Assembly (NCBI RefSeq): GCF_005576615.1
Contig: NZ_CP040332.1
Location: 310,001-374,000 of the forward strand
From: Natrinema versiforme
GTDB taxonomy: Archaea; Halobacteriota; Halobacteria; Halobacteriales; Natrialbaceae
Length of the DNA: 64,000 nucleotides
Direction of reading: 5' to 3'
A model generated the notes under the pieces. It was not told the origin of the DNA and made no database searches. It saw only the letters and a program-made list of their open reading frames with translations. The position numbers were made by a program, and so were the translations under genes. Shown here in pieces: positions 8,856-17,046 of this stretch (position 1 is the first letter of the stretch; each line of letters begins with the position of its first letter).

Positions 8856-9548
8856 TCACCCGGGAACGTCGATAGCCACGAGATACAATTCCTGCTCCGG
8901 TGTTTCGCCCCAGAGCGCCGGCTCCATCAGCGGTTCCTGTTCGACCCGCTCGAATCCGTGGCCAGCGATAAACTCGCGTAACTCTTCGGGCGGGCGACCG
9001 CGATACAACGGGAGATCCTCGTGGATTTCCCGGTACTCGTCCCACGGCTGCGGGAAATCCCAGTAGCCCTCGATGAGAATGATGCGACCGCCGGGCCGGA
9101 CGACGCGACGCCACTCCCGCAGCGCGCTCGCGGGGTTCGGGAGCGTCCAGATGAGATGGCGCGCCGTCACCACGTCGTAGGCGGAATCGGGCACCTGTAG
9201 AGACTCGGCGTCCCCCGTGCGAAAGTCGATCGAGAGATCGCGCTCTCGAGCCTTCGATCGAGCCCGCTCGAGCATCGCTGGCGACAGATCGACCCCGGTA
9301 ACGTCGTGTCCCAACGCCGCCAGCAGCACCGAGAGCGTCCCCGTTCCACAGCCGAGATCGAGGACGCGTTTGGATTGATCGGGGTCGCCGGTCCACCCCC
9401 GGAGGAGCGACAGCCACGCCTCACGCTGCTCGGCCGTGTCTATGCCGGAGATGCCGTCGGCGTCGTACGAGTCGGAGCGCCCGTTCCAGTATCGGCGAAC
9501 GACGGCTTTGACCGCCTTTTCGGGTCCGGGTGGGGGCGATCCCGTCAC
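8856..9548 (-). CDS. Class I SAM-dependent methyltransferase
   Basis: Protein of 230 residues, counted from the GTG at 9548 that overlaps the upstream gene's stop (GTGA, 4-bp overlap). A longer frame exists but would lie wholly inside that gene. Motif I is VLDLGCGTGTLSVLLAALG (residues ~60-78), followed by the acidic TGVDLSPAML that binds the ribose of SAM. The later TARHLIWTLPNPASAL and VVRPGGRIILIEG segments fit the UbiE/Methyltransf_11 group. The substrate is unknown. Overlap with a creatininase-family hydrolase implies translational coupling and a shared pathway. Confidence 0.85.
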   Translation of the reverse strand: MTGSPPPGPEKAVKAVVRRYWNGRSDSYDADGISGIDTAEQREAWLSLLRGWTGDPDQSKRVLDLGCGTGTLSVLLAALGHDVTGVDLSPAMLERARSKARERDLSIDFRTGDAESLQVPDSAYDVVTARHLIWTLPNPASALREWRRVVRPGGRIILIEGYWDFPQPWDEYREIHEDLPLYRGRPPEELREFIAGHGFERVEQEPLMEPALWGETPEQELYLVAIDVPG

Positions 9549-10252
9549 GACTGCTCGGTCGCGACTCGATCGAGAAACGACGCGAGCGCGTCGACCGCGG
9601 TCGCGAACGTCCGCTCGCCCAGTTCCGGCGAGGCGTCCGTCGCGTCGCCGACCGCACCGTTCTCGCTGAACTCGTCGGTGAAATCGTGGAGGACGCCGCC
9701 GTCGACCGTGCTCGCCCACGTCGGTGCATCGCCGGCGACTGGGTCCCCGACATCGTCGGGACACAGGTGCAACAGGACCGACGTCTCGAGGGTTCCCGCG
9801 TGCCCGACGTGGTCGTCGACAGCACGCATCCACTCCCAGAGGAACACGTCTACGTCGATCGAGTCCCGCTCGGTCAACTCTCGAGCGAGGTGAGACAGCG
9901 TGTCGCCGTTCCCGCCGTGTTCGTTTACGAACACGACCGTCTCGATACTGTCACTCGAGTCCGAGACGGAGTCCACGACATCGCGGGCGTACCGACGAAG
10001 CGTCTCCGGCGAGACCGACAGCGTCCCGGGAAACCGACCGTGGTACGGTGCGACCCCGACCGGCAACGGTGGGAGCACGGCCGCGTTCCCGTCCCACTCC
10101 TGATCGACCGCAGCGGCGATCGACCGAGCGATGATCGTATCGGTCCCGACCGGCGCATGGGGCCCGTGCTGTTCCGTGCTGCCGACGGGCAGGAGTGCCG
10201 TCGTCAGTGCTGCCGACTCGATCTCCGTCCACGAATTCCGCTCGAGATCCAT
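9545..10252 (-). CDS. Creatininase-family amidohydrolase
   Basis: Protein of 235 residues from the ATG at 10252 (MDLERNSWTEIES), where family similarity begins; an in-frame ATG at 10438 would add a non-homologous leader. Metal-site motifs of the family are present: LPVGSTEQHGPHAPVGTD, APYHGRFPGTLS, FVNEHGGNGDTL and HAGTLETSVLLHL. Members hydrolyse creatinine, formamidopyrimidines (ArfB in F420/riboflavin synthesis) or peptide ends (MftE). Which activity applies cannot be told. It is coupled to a methyltransferase gene by a 4-bp overlap. Confidence 0.87.
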   Translation of the reverse strand: MDLERNSWTEIESAALTTALLPVGSTEQHGPHAPVGTDTIIARSIAAAVDQEWDGNAAVLPPLPVGVAPYHGRFPGTLSVSPETLRRYARDVVDSVSDSSDSIETVVFVNEHGGNGDTLSHLARELTERDSIDVDVFLWEWMRAVDDHVGHAGTLETSVLLHLCPDDVGDPVAGDAPTWASTVDGGVLHDFTDEFSENGAVGDATDASPELGERTFATAVDALASFLDRVATEQS

Positions 10253-10927
10253 GTGTCTGTGCGGTTGGTCGGTGACCCGTTTAACAGGTGCGAACGTATC
10301 GCCTGCCGCGATTCGGGGTGGGAATCGATGGCCACAGCATTCGTCCGATTCTGCGGTCGATCGAAACAGGGGGCCCACGATCCGTCTCGGATCGCTGCCG
10401 ATCTCGCCCTGCAACAAGGGTACTCCGATCGGGATCACTGTACCAACCCCTCGCTTTCAGATACAGTTCGAGAACTCGAGTGTTTGTGAAGGTGGCGCGC
10501 TCGAGCCAGCGAACTCGGAAGTCAGCGGTTCGGGACCGGTCATAACCGCCTCGAGAAAACCTCAAAAGCGCCCGGCGGGTTGGGGGTGGCAACCGTCGCC
10601 GGGCGAGCCGCGGACAATGTCAGGTGGGATGTTGGTTGGATCGGCCATGTCGCGCGGTGGGAGCGCGACAGTGAATATGTTCGGCGACGGTATTATCAAC
10701 TTCATCCCGATTCCAGCGAGCTCGGAATCGTCCCTGTTCGTCACAACAACTACCGTGATGTGTGAGTCAAGCAGATACTGAGGCGCTCGAGAATTCTCTC
10801 CACAGACCGTGAGGAGGACGGACGGGAGCGAATGTGTGCTGTGATCCAGCCCTTGGTTTAGGCAGTGCGAAAAATTGTTTAGTAATTGAAAAGTTATAAG
10901 AGAGTGACGGACCAATAGTGAATCGTA
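10253..10927. other. Intergenic region with the dpsA promoter
   Basis: About 670 bases without a convincing gene. The last 60 bases are AT-rich, with a TATA-like AAAGTTATAAG about 25-30 bases before the likely transcription start of dpsA. No iron-type palindrome is visible here, unlike at the iron genes downstream. Confidence 0.5.
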
Positions 10928-11473
10928 ATGAACACGCAAAAGAGCACCCGACAGGACGCAGATACCGTCGAAGAGAACGCCCTTCGACTCGAGACCGGAA
11001 AGGCCGAACAGATCATCGACGCCCTCAATACCGACCTCGCGGACGCCTACGTCCTCTACCATCAGCTCCACAAGCACCACTGGAACGTCGAAGGCGCGGA
11101 GTTCCTCGACGTTCACGTCTTCCTCCAAGAGGTTTACGAAGACGTCGAAGACGCGGCCGACGAACTCGCCGAGCGACTCCAAGCGCTCGGTGGCGTCCCG
11201 CACGCGAGCATGACGACGCTCGCAGAAACCGCGACGGTCGAACCCGAGGACGAAGACGTCTACGACATCCGGACCTCGCTCGCCAACGACCTCGAGATGA
11301 TGGGGGATATCATCGAGAGCTACCGTCAGCACATCGAACTCGCGGAGCAACTCGGCGACTACGCGACGGGAGAGATCCTCCGCGAGCAACTCGAGACCAT
11401 CGAGGAACACGCCCACCACATCGAACACTACCTCGAAGACGATACCCTCGTCCTCGAGTCCGCGACGAACTAA
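10928..11473 (+). CDS. dpsA: DNA-protecting ferritin-like protein DpsA
   Basis: Ferritin-like protein of 181 residues that oxidises and stores iron inside a 12-subunit shell and protects DNA from peroxide. It shows the Dps four-helix pattern: YVLYHQLHKHHWNVEG, with ferroxidase histidines at the subunit interface, then a D/E-rich helix (FLDVHVFLQEVYEDVEDAADELAERL). The C-terminal helix has EEHAHHIEHYLED. Length and sequence fit haloarchaeal DpsA. It stands alone just before the iron-uptake locus, which suits coordinated iron handling. Confidence 0.95.
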   Translation: MNTQKSTRQDADTVEENALRLETGKAEQIIDALNTDLADAYVLYHQLHKHHWNVEGAEFLDVHVFLQEVYEDVEDAADELAERLQALGGVPHASMTTLAETATVEPEDEDVYDIRTSLANDLEMMGDIIESYRQHIELAEQLGDYATGEILREQLETIEEHAHHIEHYLEDDTLVLESATN

Positions 11474-11582
11474 CGGTGGATCTTCAACGGTTCCGAATCG
11501 GACTACTTTCCAGTCGGTGCAGACGGACCGACGGCCGAGCGAAATGAGGAAACCCCTGAGACCGGAGCGGGACTCGAGGGGA

Positions 11583-11750
11583 CTAGCGGCTTACATCGAC
11601 GATGTGATCGCTCGAAATCCACCCGTCGGTGTTTCCGGATTCGATGAAGACTGATTTCGCAGGGCTGCTTTCGCAGACGGATATCTCGGGTCCACGGTTC
11701 GAAGCCGGTTCGGAGTCGGACGGTGGAGACGACTGGGTCCCGGTAGCCAT
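11583..11750 (-). CDS. Small haloarchaeal protein, 55 residues, with an iron-box promoter
   Basis: The frame encodes MATGTQSSPPSDSEPASN... and ends ...VFIESGNTDGWISSDHIVDVSR. The disordered N-terminus followed by VFIESGNTDGWI..D resembles a widespread haloarchaeal small-protein family of unknown function. The ATG lies nine bases from an iron-type palindrome (11759-11774) and its TAAAATAAAA stretch, so iron-dependent expression is likely. There are no membrane segments. There is one cysteine (SVCESS). Confidence 0.7.
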   Translation of the reverse strand: MATGTQSSPPSDSEPASNRGPEISVCESSPAKSVFIESGNTDGWISSDHIVDVSR

Positions 11751-11758
11751 TAGCAGTG

Positions 11759-11774
11759 TTTAGGTAGACCTAAA
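11759..11774. promoter_or_regulatory. Iron-box palindrome 1 (DtxR/Idr-type)
   Basis: TTTAGGTAGACCTAAA has 7-bp arms around a 2-bp centre. It is the first of five such boxes in the window, directly upstream of the 55-residue small-protein gene. The form matches known haloarchaeal and bacterial DtxR-family iron operators. Confidence 0.75.
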
Positions 11775-11871
11775 ATAAAAAGCTCGCGGTTCGTCTCAGT
11801 CGACGTGACGGCGGAGAATCGGAGAGTAACGCATCGTCCCGAGCCGATCGCGACAGCCGTCCCGAAACACC

Positions 11872-12228
11872 TCACTCGGTGAGCAGGGCCGACTCGAGTC
11901 GCTCGGCGACCACCGGACTGATCGTTCCGGCCAGCTCCATCGCCTCGCGCTCGTACTCGTCGAGTTCGAGCACGTCGTGAAAGAACTGTGAGAGAGTGGT
12001 GTAGGTCTCGTAGAGTTCTTCGGCGGCGTCCCGCCCTGCTGGGGTGAGCGTCGCCCCCTCGTAGGGTTCGTACGTCACCAGCCCTCTGGACTCGAGGCGC
12101 TGGAGCATCTCCGTCGTCGCCGCGGGCGACCGGTCGACCGCATCGGCGACGTGACCGGGCGAAACCGGCGGCGAATCGCGTCGTTCGGCGAGATAGAGAA
12201 CGAGTAGGTAGTGGGGAGCACCGGTCAT
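11872..12228 (-). CDS. DtxR/SirR-family iron-dependent regulator
   Basis: Metalloregulator of 118 residues. The winged helix (VSPGHVADAVDRSPAATTEMLQRLESRGLVTYEPYEGATLT) is followed by the DtxR dimerisation/metal helix region (YETYTTLSQFFHDVLELDEYEREAMELAG). It lacks the C-terminal SH3/FeoA domain, and the dimerisation region is short, so it is smaller than bacterial DtxR (~226) though not unusual for haloarchaea. It sits at the end of the siderophore gene cluster, whose promoters carry matching palindromes. It probably represses uptake when iron is sufficient. Confidence 0.85.
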   Translation of the reverse strand: MTGAPHYLLVLYLAERRDSPPVSPGHVADAVDRSPAATTEMLQRLESRGLVTYEPYEGATLTPAGRDAAEELYETYTTLSQFFHDVLELDEYEREAMELAGTISPVVAERLESALLTE

Positions 12229-12432
12229 TTATGACTGAATCGATACCCGGTCTCGAGTCGTCGGGGCGAGGCCGCCCGATCGAACGGCCGTCAGTGAGCC
12301 CGGCGAGATACGCGGAAACGACCGCCGTTTTGTGAGCCGCTCGAACGACTCCCGCTCGTTCGAATTCGCCTCCGCGACGCTGGGACGCAGCGGACGGTCG
12401 GGATCAGTGAGTGTGTCGTCGGGGAGAGTCAT
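12229..12432 (-). CDS. Doubtful 67-residue reading frame between the FAD and DtxR genes
   Basis: The frame runs from an ATG at 12432 to a TAA that directly abuts the ATG of the DtxR gene. The sequence (MTLPDDTLTDPDRPLRP...) has no recognised domain, is Arg/Ser/Thr-rich, and may simply be the leader of the next gene. Its position, 14 bases after the FAD gene on the same strand, is the only support. Confidence 0.25.
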   Translation of the reverse strand: MTLPDDTLTDPDRPLRPSVAEANSNERESFERLTKRRSFPRISPGSLTAVRSGGLAPTTRDRVSIQS

Positions 12433-12446
12433 TCGTCACTCCCGAC

Positions 12447-13358
12447 TCACTCCTCGCCCTCGATTTCGCGCGCCGCCTCGAGGATCAGGTCGTCGTCGAC
12501 GTGTTCGAGGAGTCGCCTGTGGCCGCGCTCGACGCGAGCGTCGATCTCGTCGTCGGAGAGGTACGTCTCGAGTCGGCGATCGACTTCCCGTTCGCGGATC
12601 TCGCGGCGTCGCTCGTCCTCGAGGTCGTGATCGTCTGGCAATCGGTCGTCGAACCACTCCCGCCACCGATCGCGGTCGCTCCACTCCGAATCGAGTTCCG
12701 CCGCCGGGCGCCTCCAGTCGTAGTAACTCGCGACGGACTCGGGATAGCCCCGTTCCCGTCGAACGTCCTCGACGACGGTTATCCCGACCCGTGTCCCGCG
12801 TCCGGCAGCCATGCTCGCCTGATAGCCGGTAGCTCCGTACGGTGACGCGATGTACAGGTCGTCGACGGGCGTCGTTCCGTCGCCCTCGGCGTACCCCTTG
12901 TCGAAGTGCTCGTGTTCTTCGCCGTCGTGTTCGTGCGTCTCGAACATCGCCGCCTCGTCGTCGAGACCGCGCATGTATTCGCCGTCGTAGCGCGTGGCGG
13001 CGATCACTCGGCGAGCCGTGACCGGCTCACCCTCCTGAACGCCGACGACGAACCCCTCGCCGCCGTCGGCGCGCTCGAGCGACTCGACGAGATCGGGGAC
13101 GATCTCACAGCCTGCCTCCTCGGCGTGGTCGTGGATCAGCCCGTACAGCGTCTCGATGTCGATCCCACCGGGAAAGCCGAGATAATTCTCGAGGACGGCA
13201 CACCGCTGGATCGAGGAGCGCCCGCGATCGAAGATCACCGTGTCCAGCCCGTAGCGTGCGGTAAAGACCCCCGCGGCACAGCCCGCTGGGCCGCCGCCGA
13301 CGATGACGACATCGTGATCGAACGCTGCGTTCGTTTGGGTCGTGTCGCTATCACTCAT
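12447..13358 (-). CDS. FAD/NAD(P)-dependent oxidoreductase (thioredoxin-reductase-like)
   Basis: Flavoprotein of 303 residues. The N-terminal FAD-binding motif is VVIVGGGPAGCAAGVFTARYG, then VIFDRG and ENYLGFPGGI as in thioredoxin-reductase-like enzymes. The redox CxxC of true thioredoxin reductases is absent; only a lone QRCAVLENY cysteine is there. A second flavin loop near DDLYIASPYGATGYQASMAAGRG fits. The last ~90 residues are a very charged D/E/R-rich tail. It overlaps the upstream binding-protein gene by 4 bp in an iron-uptake operon, so reduction or release of ferric-siderophore iron is a reasonable guess. Confidence 0.82.
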   Translation of the reverse strand: MSDSDTTQTNAAFDHDVVIVGGGPAGCAAGVFTARYGLDTVIFDRGRSSIQRCAVLENYLGFPGGIDIETLYGLIHDHAEEAGCEIVPDLVESLERADGGEGFVVGVQEGEPVTARRVIAATRYDGEYMRGLDDEAAMFETHEHDGEEHEHFDKGYAEGDGTTPVDDLYIASPYGATGYQASMAAGRGTRVGITVVEDVRRERGYPESVASYYDWRRPAAELDSEWSDRDRWREWFDDRLPDDHDLEDERRREIREREVDRRLETYLSDDEIDARVERGHRRLLEHVDDDLILEAAREIEGEE

Positions 13359-14488
13359 TTCTGAAATTCCCCGGTGACGATGTCCGCAACGCGCTGGCGG
13401 TCGAATAGCTGTTCGCCTCCGAACTCGTCGGGATACAGTCCACGAGCCGCCCGCTCGAGCTGGAAGAGGTGGATGATCGGCCCTTGGTAGGTCAGGCCAC
13501 CATAGATGACGCGGTCGTTTTGAACCGCCTGAAGCTCACTCGCGACGTTGTGGTTCCGTAGATGTGAGACGATTTCGGTGTCGAAATACTCCTGGGTGAT
13601 CTCACCTTGCATCCTGATCGCGAGGGCGTCCGGATCGATCTCCAACAGTGTTTCGTAGTCGATAGTTCCCCCGCCGGCTTGCGCATCGACGATATCGTTC
13701 CGGGCGAGACTATCCGCGACGTTCAGATCGGTCCAGTGTTTGGACTGTGTCCCGGAGCCGATCAGGTACGGATAGAACGATTCCGGCGGGACTCCCTCCG
13801 GGTAGAGAACCGCGATGGTCGGGGTTTCGTTCGGAAGGCGCGCTCGTACGTCCGCGAGTACCTCGTCGTGATACGCCGCGAACGCGTCGTAGCGAGCCTG
13901 CTCTTGGAACACCTGCGCGATCTTCTCGAAGGCCTCGTACAGCGTGTAGTCGGCGTAATCATGCCAGTCGTAGACACGCGAGAAGATCGTGTTCCCCACG
14001 AACGGCGCGACGGCGTCTCGGATCTCGTCGATGTCGACCCGATCCCACTGGAGGCGATTCTCCATGAAGTTCGGATCGATGAGGTGAACGTCGGCCTCGA
14101 GTTCGTAAAAGATCTCTTTGCCGGTGCCGTCCTGATAGAGTTCGGTGAGTTCGCTTCCGTCGACGGAGACGCCGGGGAGTTCCTCGTACAGGTGTGAGGC
14201 GAACCGGGCGCGGACGCCGATGGCCGAGAGTCCGTCACCCTGTCCGAGCGCGACGCCCATGTCCGCGTAATCGCCCGTGTACGGGAACCACGTTTCGGGA
14301 ACCTCGTCGAACTCGACGGTACCGACGGGATCCATCGTCACCGAGTACGATCCCTCCGTTTCGCTCGTTTCGTCCTCCGGGCTAGCCACACAGCCGGCGA
14401 GCAGCCCGCCGCCGACCACAGCGCCGCCGTACTTCAGCGTGTCTCTACGTGTCGGAATCCCGCTCGTGCTATCGGTATTGTCACTCAT
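13355..14488 (-). CDS. Siderophore/iron ABC transporter substrate-binding lipoprotein 1
   Basis: Periplasmic-binding-type protein of 377 residues. The N-terminus has a twin-arginine signal (PTRRDTLKYGG) ending in a lipobox LLAGC, so it should be exported folded and lipid-anchored outside the membrane. The body resembles the FepB/BtuF-like class III fold (ADMGVALGQGDGLSAIGVR, then VQNDRVIYGGLTYQGPIIHLFQLE near the C-terminus). It is the last of five related proteins in a row. It overlaps the FAD gene by 4 bp and is separated from binding protein 2 only by a 57-residue frame. Confidence 0.9.
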   Translation of the reverse strand: MSDNTDSTSGIPTRRDTLKYGGAVVGGGLLAGCVASPEDETSETEGSYSVTMDPVGTVEFDEVPETWFPYTGDYADMGVALGQGDGLSAIGVRARFASHLYEELPGVSVDGSELTELYQDGTGKEIFYELEADVHLIDPNFMENRLQWDRVDIDEIRDAVAPFVGNTIFSRVYDWHDYADYTLYEAFEKIAQVFQEQARYDAFAAYHDEVLADVRARLPNETPTIAVLYPEGVPPESFYPYLIGSGTQSKHWTDLNVADSLARNDIVDAQAGGGTIDYETLLEIDPDALAIRMQGEITQEYFDTEIVSHLRNHNVASELQAVQNDRVIYGGLTYQGPIIHLFQLERAARGLYPDEFGGEQLFDRQRVADIVTGEFQK

Positions 14489-14497
14489 GGGGTATCG

Positions 14498-14671
14498 TTA
14501 GCGTCTCACCGTCACTGGGTGGTCAGCGGCGATGAACGGCTCGTCGTCCTCGTCGGCGAAGGACAGCCCACCGCAGTCATTGCGACGGACGCGCCACGAC
14601 GGCAAATCGGGGATATCGTACTCCGCCGGGTCGCGGAAGGCTCCGGCGATCGCCCACTCTCGAGCGCGCAT
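14498..14671 (-). CDS. Small 57-residue protein inside the siderophore operon
   Basis: The ATG directly follows the TGA of binding-protein gene 2 (TGAATG), and the frame ends 9 bases before the next binding protein starts. It therefore fills the only gap between these genes. The sequence begins MRAREWAIAGAFRDPAEYDI and ends FIAADHPVTVRR. It is acidic, has haloarchaeal codon usage and one cysteine (NDCGG), and no signal peptide. I do not recognise the family. Perfect operon placement makes translation likely. Confidence 0.6.
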   Translation of the reverse strand: MRAREWAIAGAFRDPAEYDIPDLPSWRVRRNDCGGLSFADEDDEPFIAADHPVTVRR

Positions 14672-15856
14672 TCAGCGATCACCCGTGATGATGTCGGCGA
14701 CCGCTTGGCGGTCGAATAGCTGCTCGTCTGCCGGAATCTCCGGATACGGGCCCTCGGTATAGGTCGGCCACTCCCCGAAGACGTCGGGGTAGAGTTGCTT
14801 CGCAGTCATCTCCAACTGGAACAGGTTCAGGATCGGTCCCTGATAGCGGGCCCCCTGCGGGTAGACGCGGTCGTTTTGGACCGCCGAGAGCCTGCTACCG
14901 GCGGAGTGGTTCCGCAGCGACGATCGAATGCCGGCCAGATCCGTTTCGGGGTGCATCCCGCCCAGCGAGAAGAGCACGTCCGGATCGGCCTCGAGCAGCA
15001 CTTCCATGTCGATCACGTCGCCCGAGGAGATGTTGTCGCCCAGCGCGCCGATCGGATCGAGCGGGCGCACGTGCGCCGTCAGAAATCCGGGCGTATCCAG
15101 CGTGTAGGCGTACATGCCCTCGATGTCGCTCATCCCCGCCATGACGACGGTCGGGCGCTCCTCTTTCGCGGGCAGATTCGCCTCGATCGTGTCCAATAGG
15201 GACGTGTGTATCTCCGCGAGCGCCTCGTATCGCTCCGCTTCCTGAAAGATGCCTGCGACCTTCTCGAACATCTCCCAGAGGCCGTAGTACTCGTAGCGGT
15301 CGGCCCAGTTGGCGGGCGGCTCGTCGTGTCTGTCGCTGTACGTGTTGCCGAACCACGGGGACACGGTCCCGCCGATCTCCTCGACGTCCTCCGCGTTCCA
15401 GCTATCGAGGGCGTTGACGCTCGCCGGATCGGCGAGGTGAACGTCGCTCTCGAGATCATAGAGCTTCTCCTTGCTCGGCTCCCACGAGGAGTACAACCCG
15501 GTCCAGTCGAGCGTAACACCGGGCAGTCGCGGCGTGAACTGATTCCACAGTTTGTCGTAGTACTCGGGCGCGTGCATCGCGTTGACGTCGTTTCCGCGTC
15601 CGAGGGCAAACGCCATCCCGGCGTGGTGTGTCAGTCGCGTGAAGATGCTCTCCGGCGGCGAGTCGAACGACACCTCGCCCATCGGAGCCATCGTCACCGA
15701 ATACGTCCCCTCGCCTGATTGGGCACCCCGTTCGTCGCTCTGTCCGACCAGCTCCGAACAGCCCGCGAGAGCGGTCCCGGTCGCGAGCGCGCCGCCGTAT
15801 TTCAGTGTGTCTCTGCGCGTCGGTCCGTCGACTGTAGTATCGATTTCGTCAGTCAT
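14672..15856 (-). CDS. Siderophore/iron ABC transporter substrate-binding lipoprotein 2
   Basis: Protein of 394 residues from the ATG at 15856 (MTDEIDTTVDG), which overlaps the preceding gene by 4 bp; longer in-frame starts lie inside that gene. Tat motif PTRRDTLKYGG and lipobox ALAGC are clear. The C-terminal third is nearly identical to that of binding protein 3 (ELFGEWPTYTEGPYPEIP-like segment, DEQLFDRQ.VADIITG), while the centre, which should form the ligand cleft, differs. This suggests duplication followed by divergence of ligand preference. Confidence 0.9.
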   Translation of the reverse strand: MTDEIDTTVDGPTRRDTLKYGGALATGTALAGCSELVGQSDERGAQSGEGTYSVTMAPMGEVSFDSPPESIFTRLTHHAGMAFALGRGNDVNAMHAPEYYDKLWNQFTPRLPGVTLDWTGLYSSWEPSKEKLYDLESDVHLADPASVNALDSWNAEDVEEIGGTVSPWFGNTYSDRHDEPPANWADRYEYYGLWEMFEKVAGIFQEAERYEALAEIHTSLLDTIEANLPAKEERPTVVMAGMSDIEGMYAYTLDTPGFLTAHVRPLDPIGALGDNISSGDVIDMEVLLEADPDVLFSLGGMHPETDLAGIRSSLRNHSAGSRLSAVQNDRVYPQGARYQGPILNLFQLEMTAKQLYPDVFGEWPTYTEGPYPEIPADEQLFDRQAVADIITGDR

Positions 15857-17046
15857 GCGTTGTTGGCTCCAGTGATAATGTCTGCAACGTCCTGCCGGTC
15901 GAACAGCTGTTCGTCCTCGGGAATCTCGGGATATGGCCCCTCGGTGTAGGTCGGCCATTCCCCGAATACATCGGGGTAGAGTTGCTTGGCCGCCATTTCA
16001 GTTTGGAAGAGGTTCATGATCGGCCCCTGGTTCCGCCCGCCCTGCGTGTAGATGCGATCGTTTTCCACGGCCGACACCGACGCCGTCGTCGGATCGTCCG
16101 CGAGTCGCTCTCGGGTCTTCGACACGTGCCTGAATTCGGACATCCCCGCGAGACAGAGGATGACATCGGGGTCGGCCTCGATGAGCGCCTCGAAGTCGAC
16201 CGTCGACTCGGTCGCCACGTCGGCGAAGACGTCCGTCACGCCGAGGGGGCGGGTGTGGGCCGTCAGGAAACCGGGACCGTTCAGCGCGTAGACGTACATG
16301 CTGTCCTCGGACTGGTTGAGGATGATCATCGCCGCGCTCGGTCGCTCGTCTTCGGACGGGAGGTCCGCTTCGATGGTCGCGAGCATCTCAGCGTGAACGT
16401 CGGCGAGCGCCTGGTACCGCGCCTCCGCTTGGAAGACCTGTGCAACCTTCGCGAAGAGTTCCCAGAGCGTGTAGTACTCATAGCCGTCGGCCCACTCGGC
16501 CGGCGGCTCCTTGTTCGCGTTACTGAACGTGTTCCCGAACCACGGGGCGACGGTCTCGCCGATCTCCTCGATGTCGTCGGTACTCCAGGCACCCATCGTC
16601 GTCATGTAGGCTGGATCAGCCAAGTGGAGGTCGCTCTCGAGTTCGTAGAGGAACTCCTTGTCCGGGTCCCACGTACCGGGGAGGTCGGCCCACTCCGCGG
16701 AGACACCGTCGAGGCGCTCGAGGAATTTGTTCCAGATCGTGTCGTTGTACTCGGGGTTGTACAGCATCGACGAGACGGCGTCGCCGTGGCCGGCTGCAAG
16801 CGCCATGTCCGCGTGATGCGGGAGGACCGTGAGGACGTTCTCCGGCGGCCGTTCGAACTCGACGGTTCCGCTCGGCGCCATCGTCACCGAGTACGTCCCA
16901 TCCGGCTCGTCGGACGAACTCGGTTCGCTCTGGCCGGCGAGTTCCGAACAGCCAGCGACCAGTCCGCTGCCGACGACCGTTCCGCCGTACTTCAGGGTGT
17001 CTCGTCTCGTCAGTGTCTCGTGTCGAACGGTATCGTCATCCGTCAT
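15853..17046 (-). CDS. Siderophore/iron ABC transporter substrate-binding lipoprotein 3
   Basis: Protein of 397 residues with Tat motif LTRRDTLKYGG and lipobox LVAGC. It has the common family pattern ADMALAAGHGDAVSSM near residue 80, a long central helix region (YYTLWELFAKVAQVFQAEARYQALADVHAEM) and VENDRIYTQGGRNQGPIMNLFQTEMAAKQLYPDVFGEW toward the end. It starts 4 bp inside gene 4 and overlaps gene 2 by 4 bp, so ribosomes probably pass straight along. Closest relative in the window is binding protein 2. Confidence 0.9.
   Translation of the reverse strand: MTDDDTVRHETLTRRDTLKYGGTVVGSGLVAGCSELAGQSEPSSSDEPDGTYSVTMAPSGTVEFERPPENVLTVLPHHADMALAAGHGDAVSSMLYNPEYNDTIWNKFLERLDGVSAEWADLPGTWDPDKEFLYELESDLHLADPAYMTTMGAWSTDDIEEIGETVAPWFGNTFSNANKEPPAEWADGYEYYTLWELFAKVAQVFQAEARYQALADVHAEMLATIEADLPSEDERPSAAMIILNQSEDSMYVYALNGPGFLTAHTRPLGVTDVFADVATESTVDFEALIEADPDVILCLAGMSEFRHVSKTRERLADDPTTASVSAVENDRIYTQGGRNQGPIMNLFQTEMAAKQLYPDVFGEWPTYTEGPYPEIPEDEQLFDRQDVADIITGANNA

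Noticed and set aside
10562-11428. 288-residue minus-strand frame across dpsA
   Set aside because: Most of it is the antisense of dpsA. Its last part outside dpsA reads slightly protein-like but has no own start or motif.
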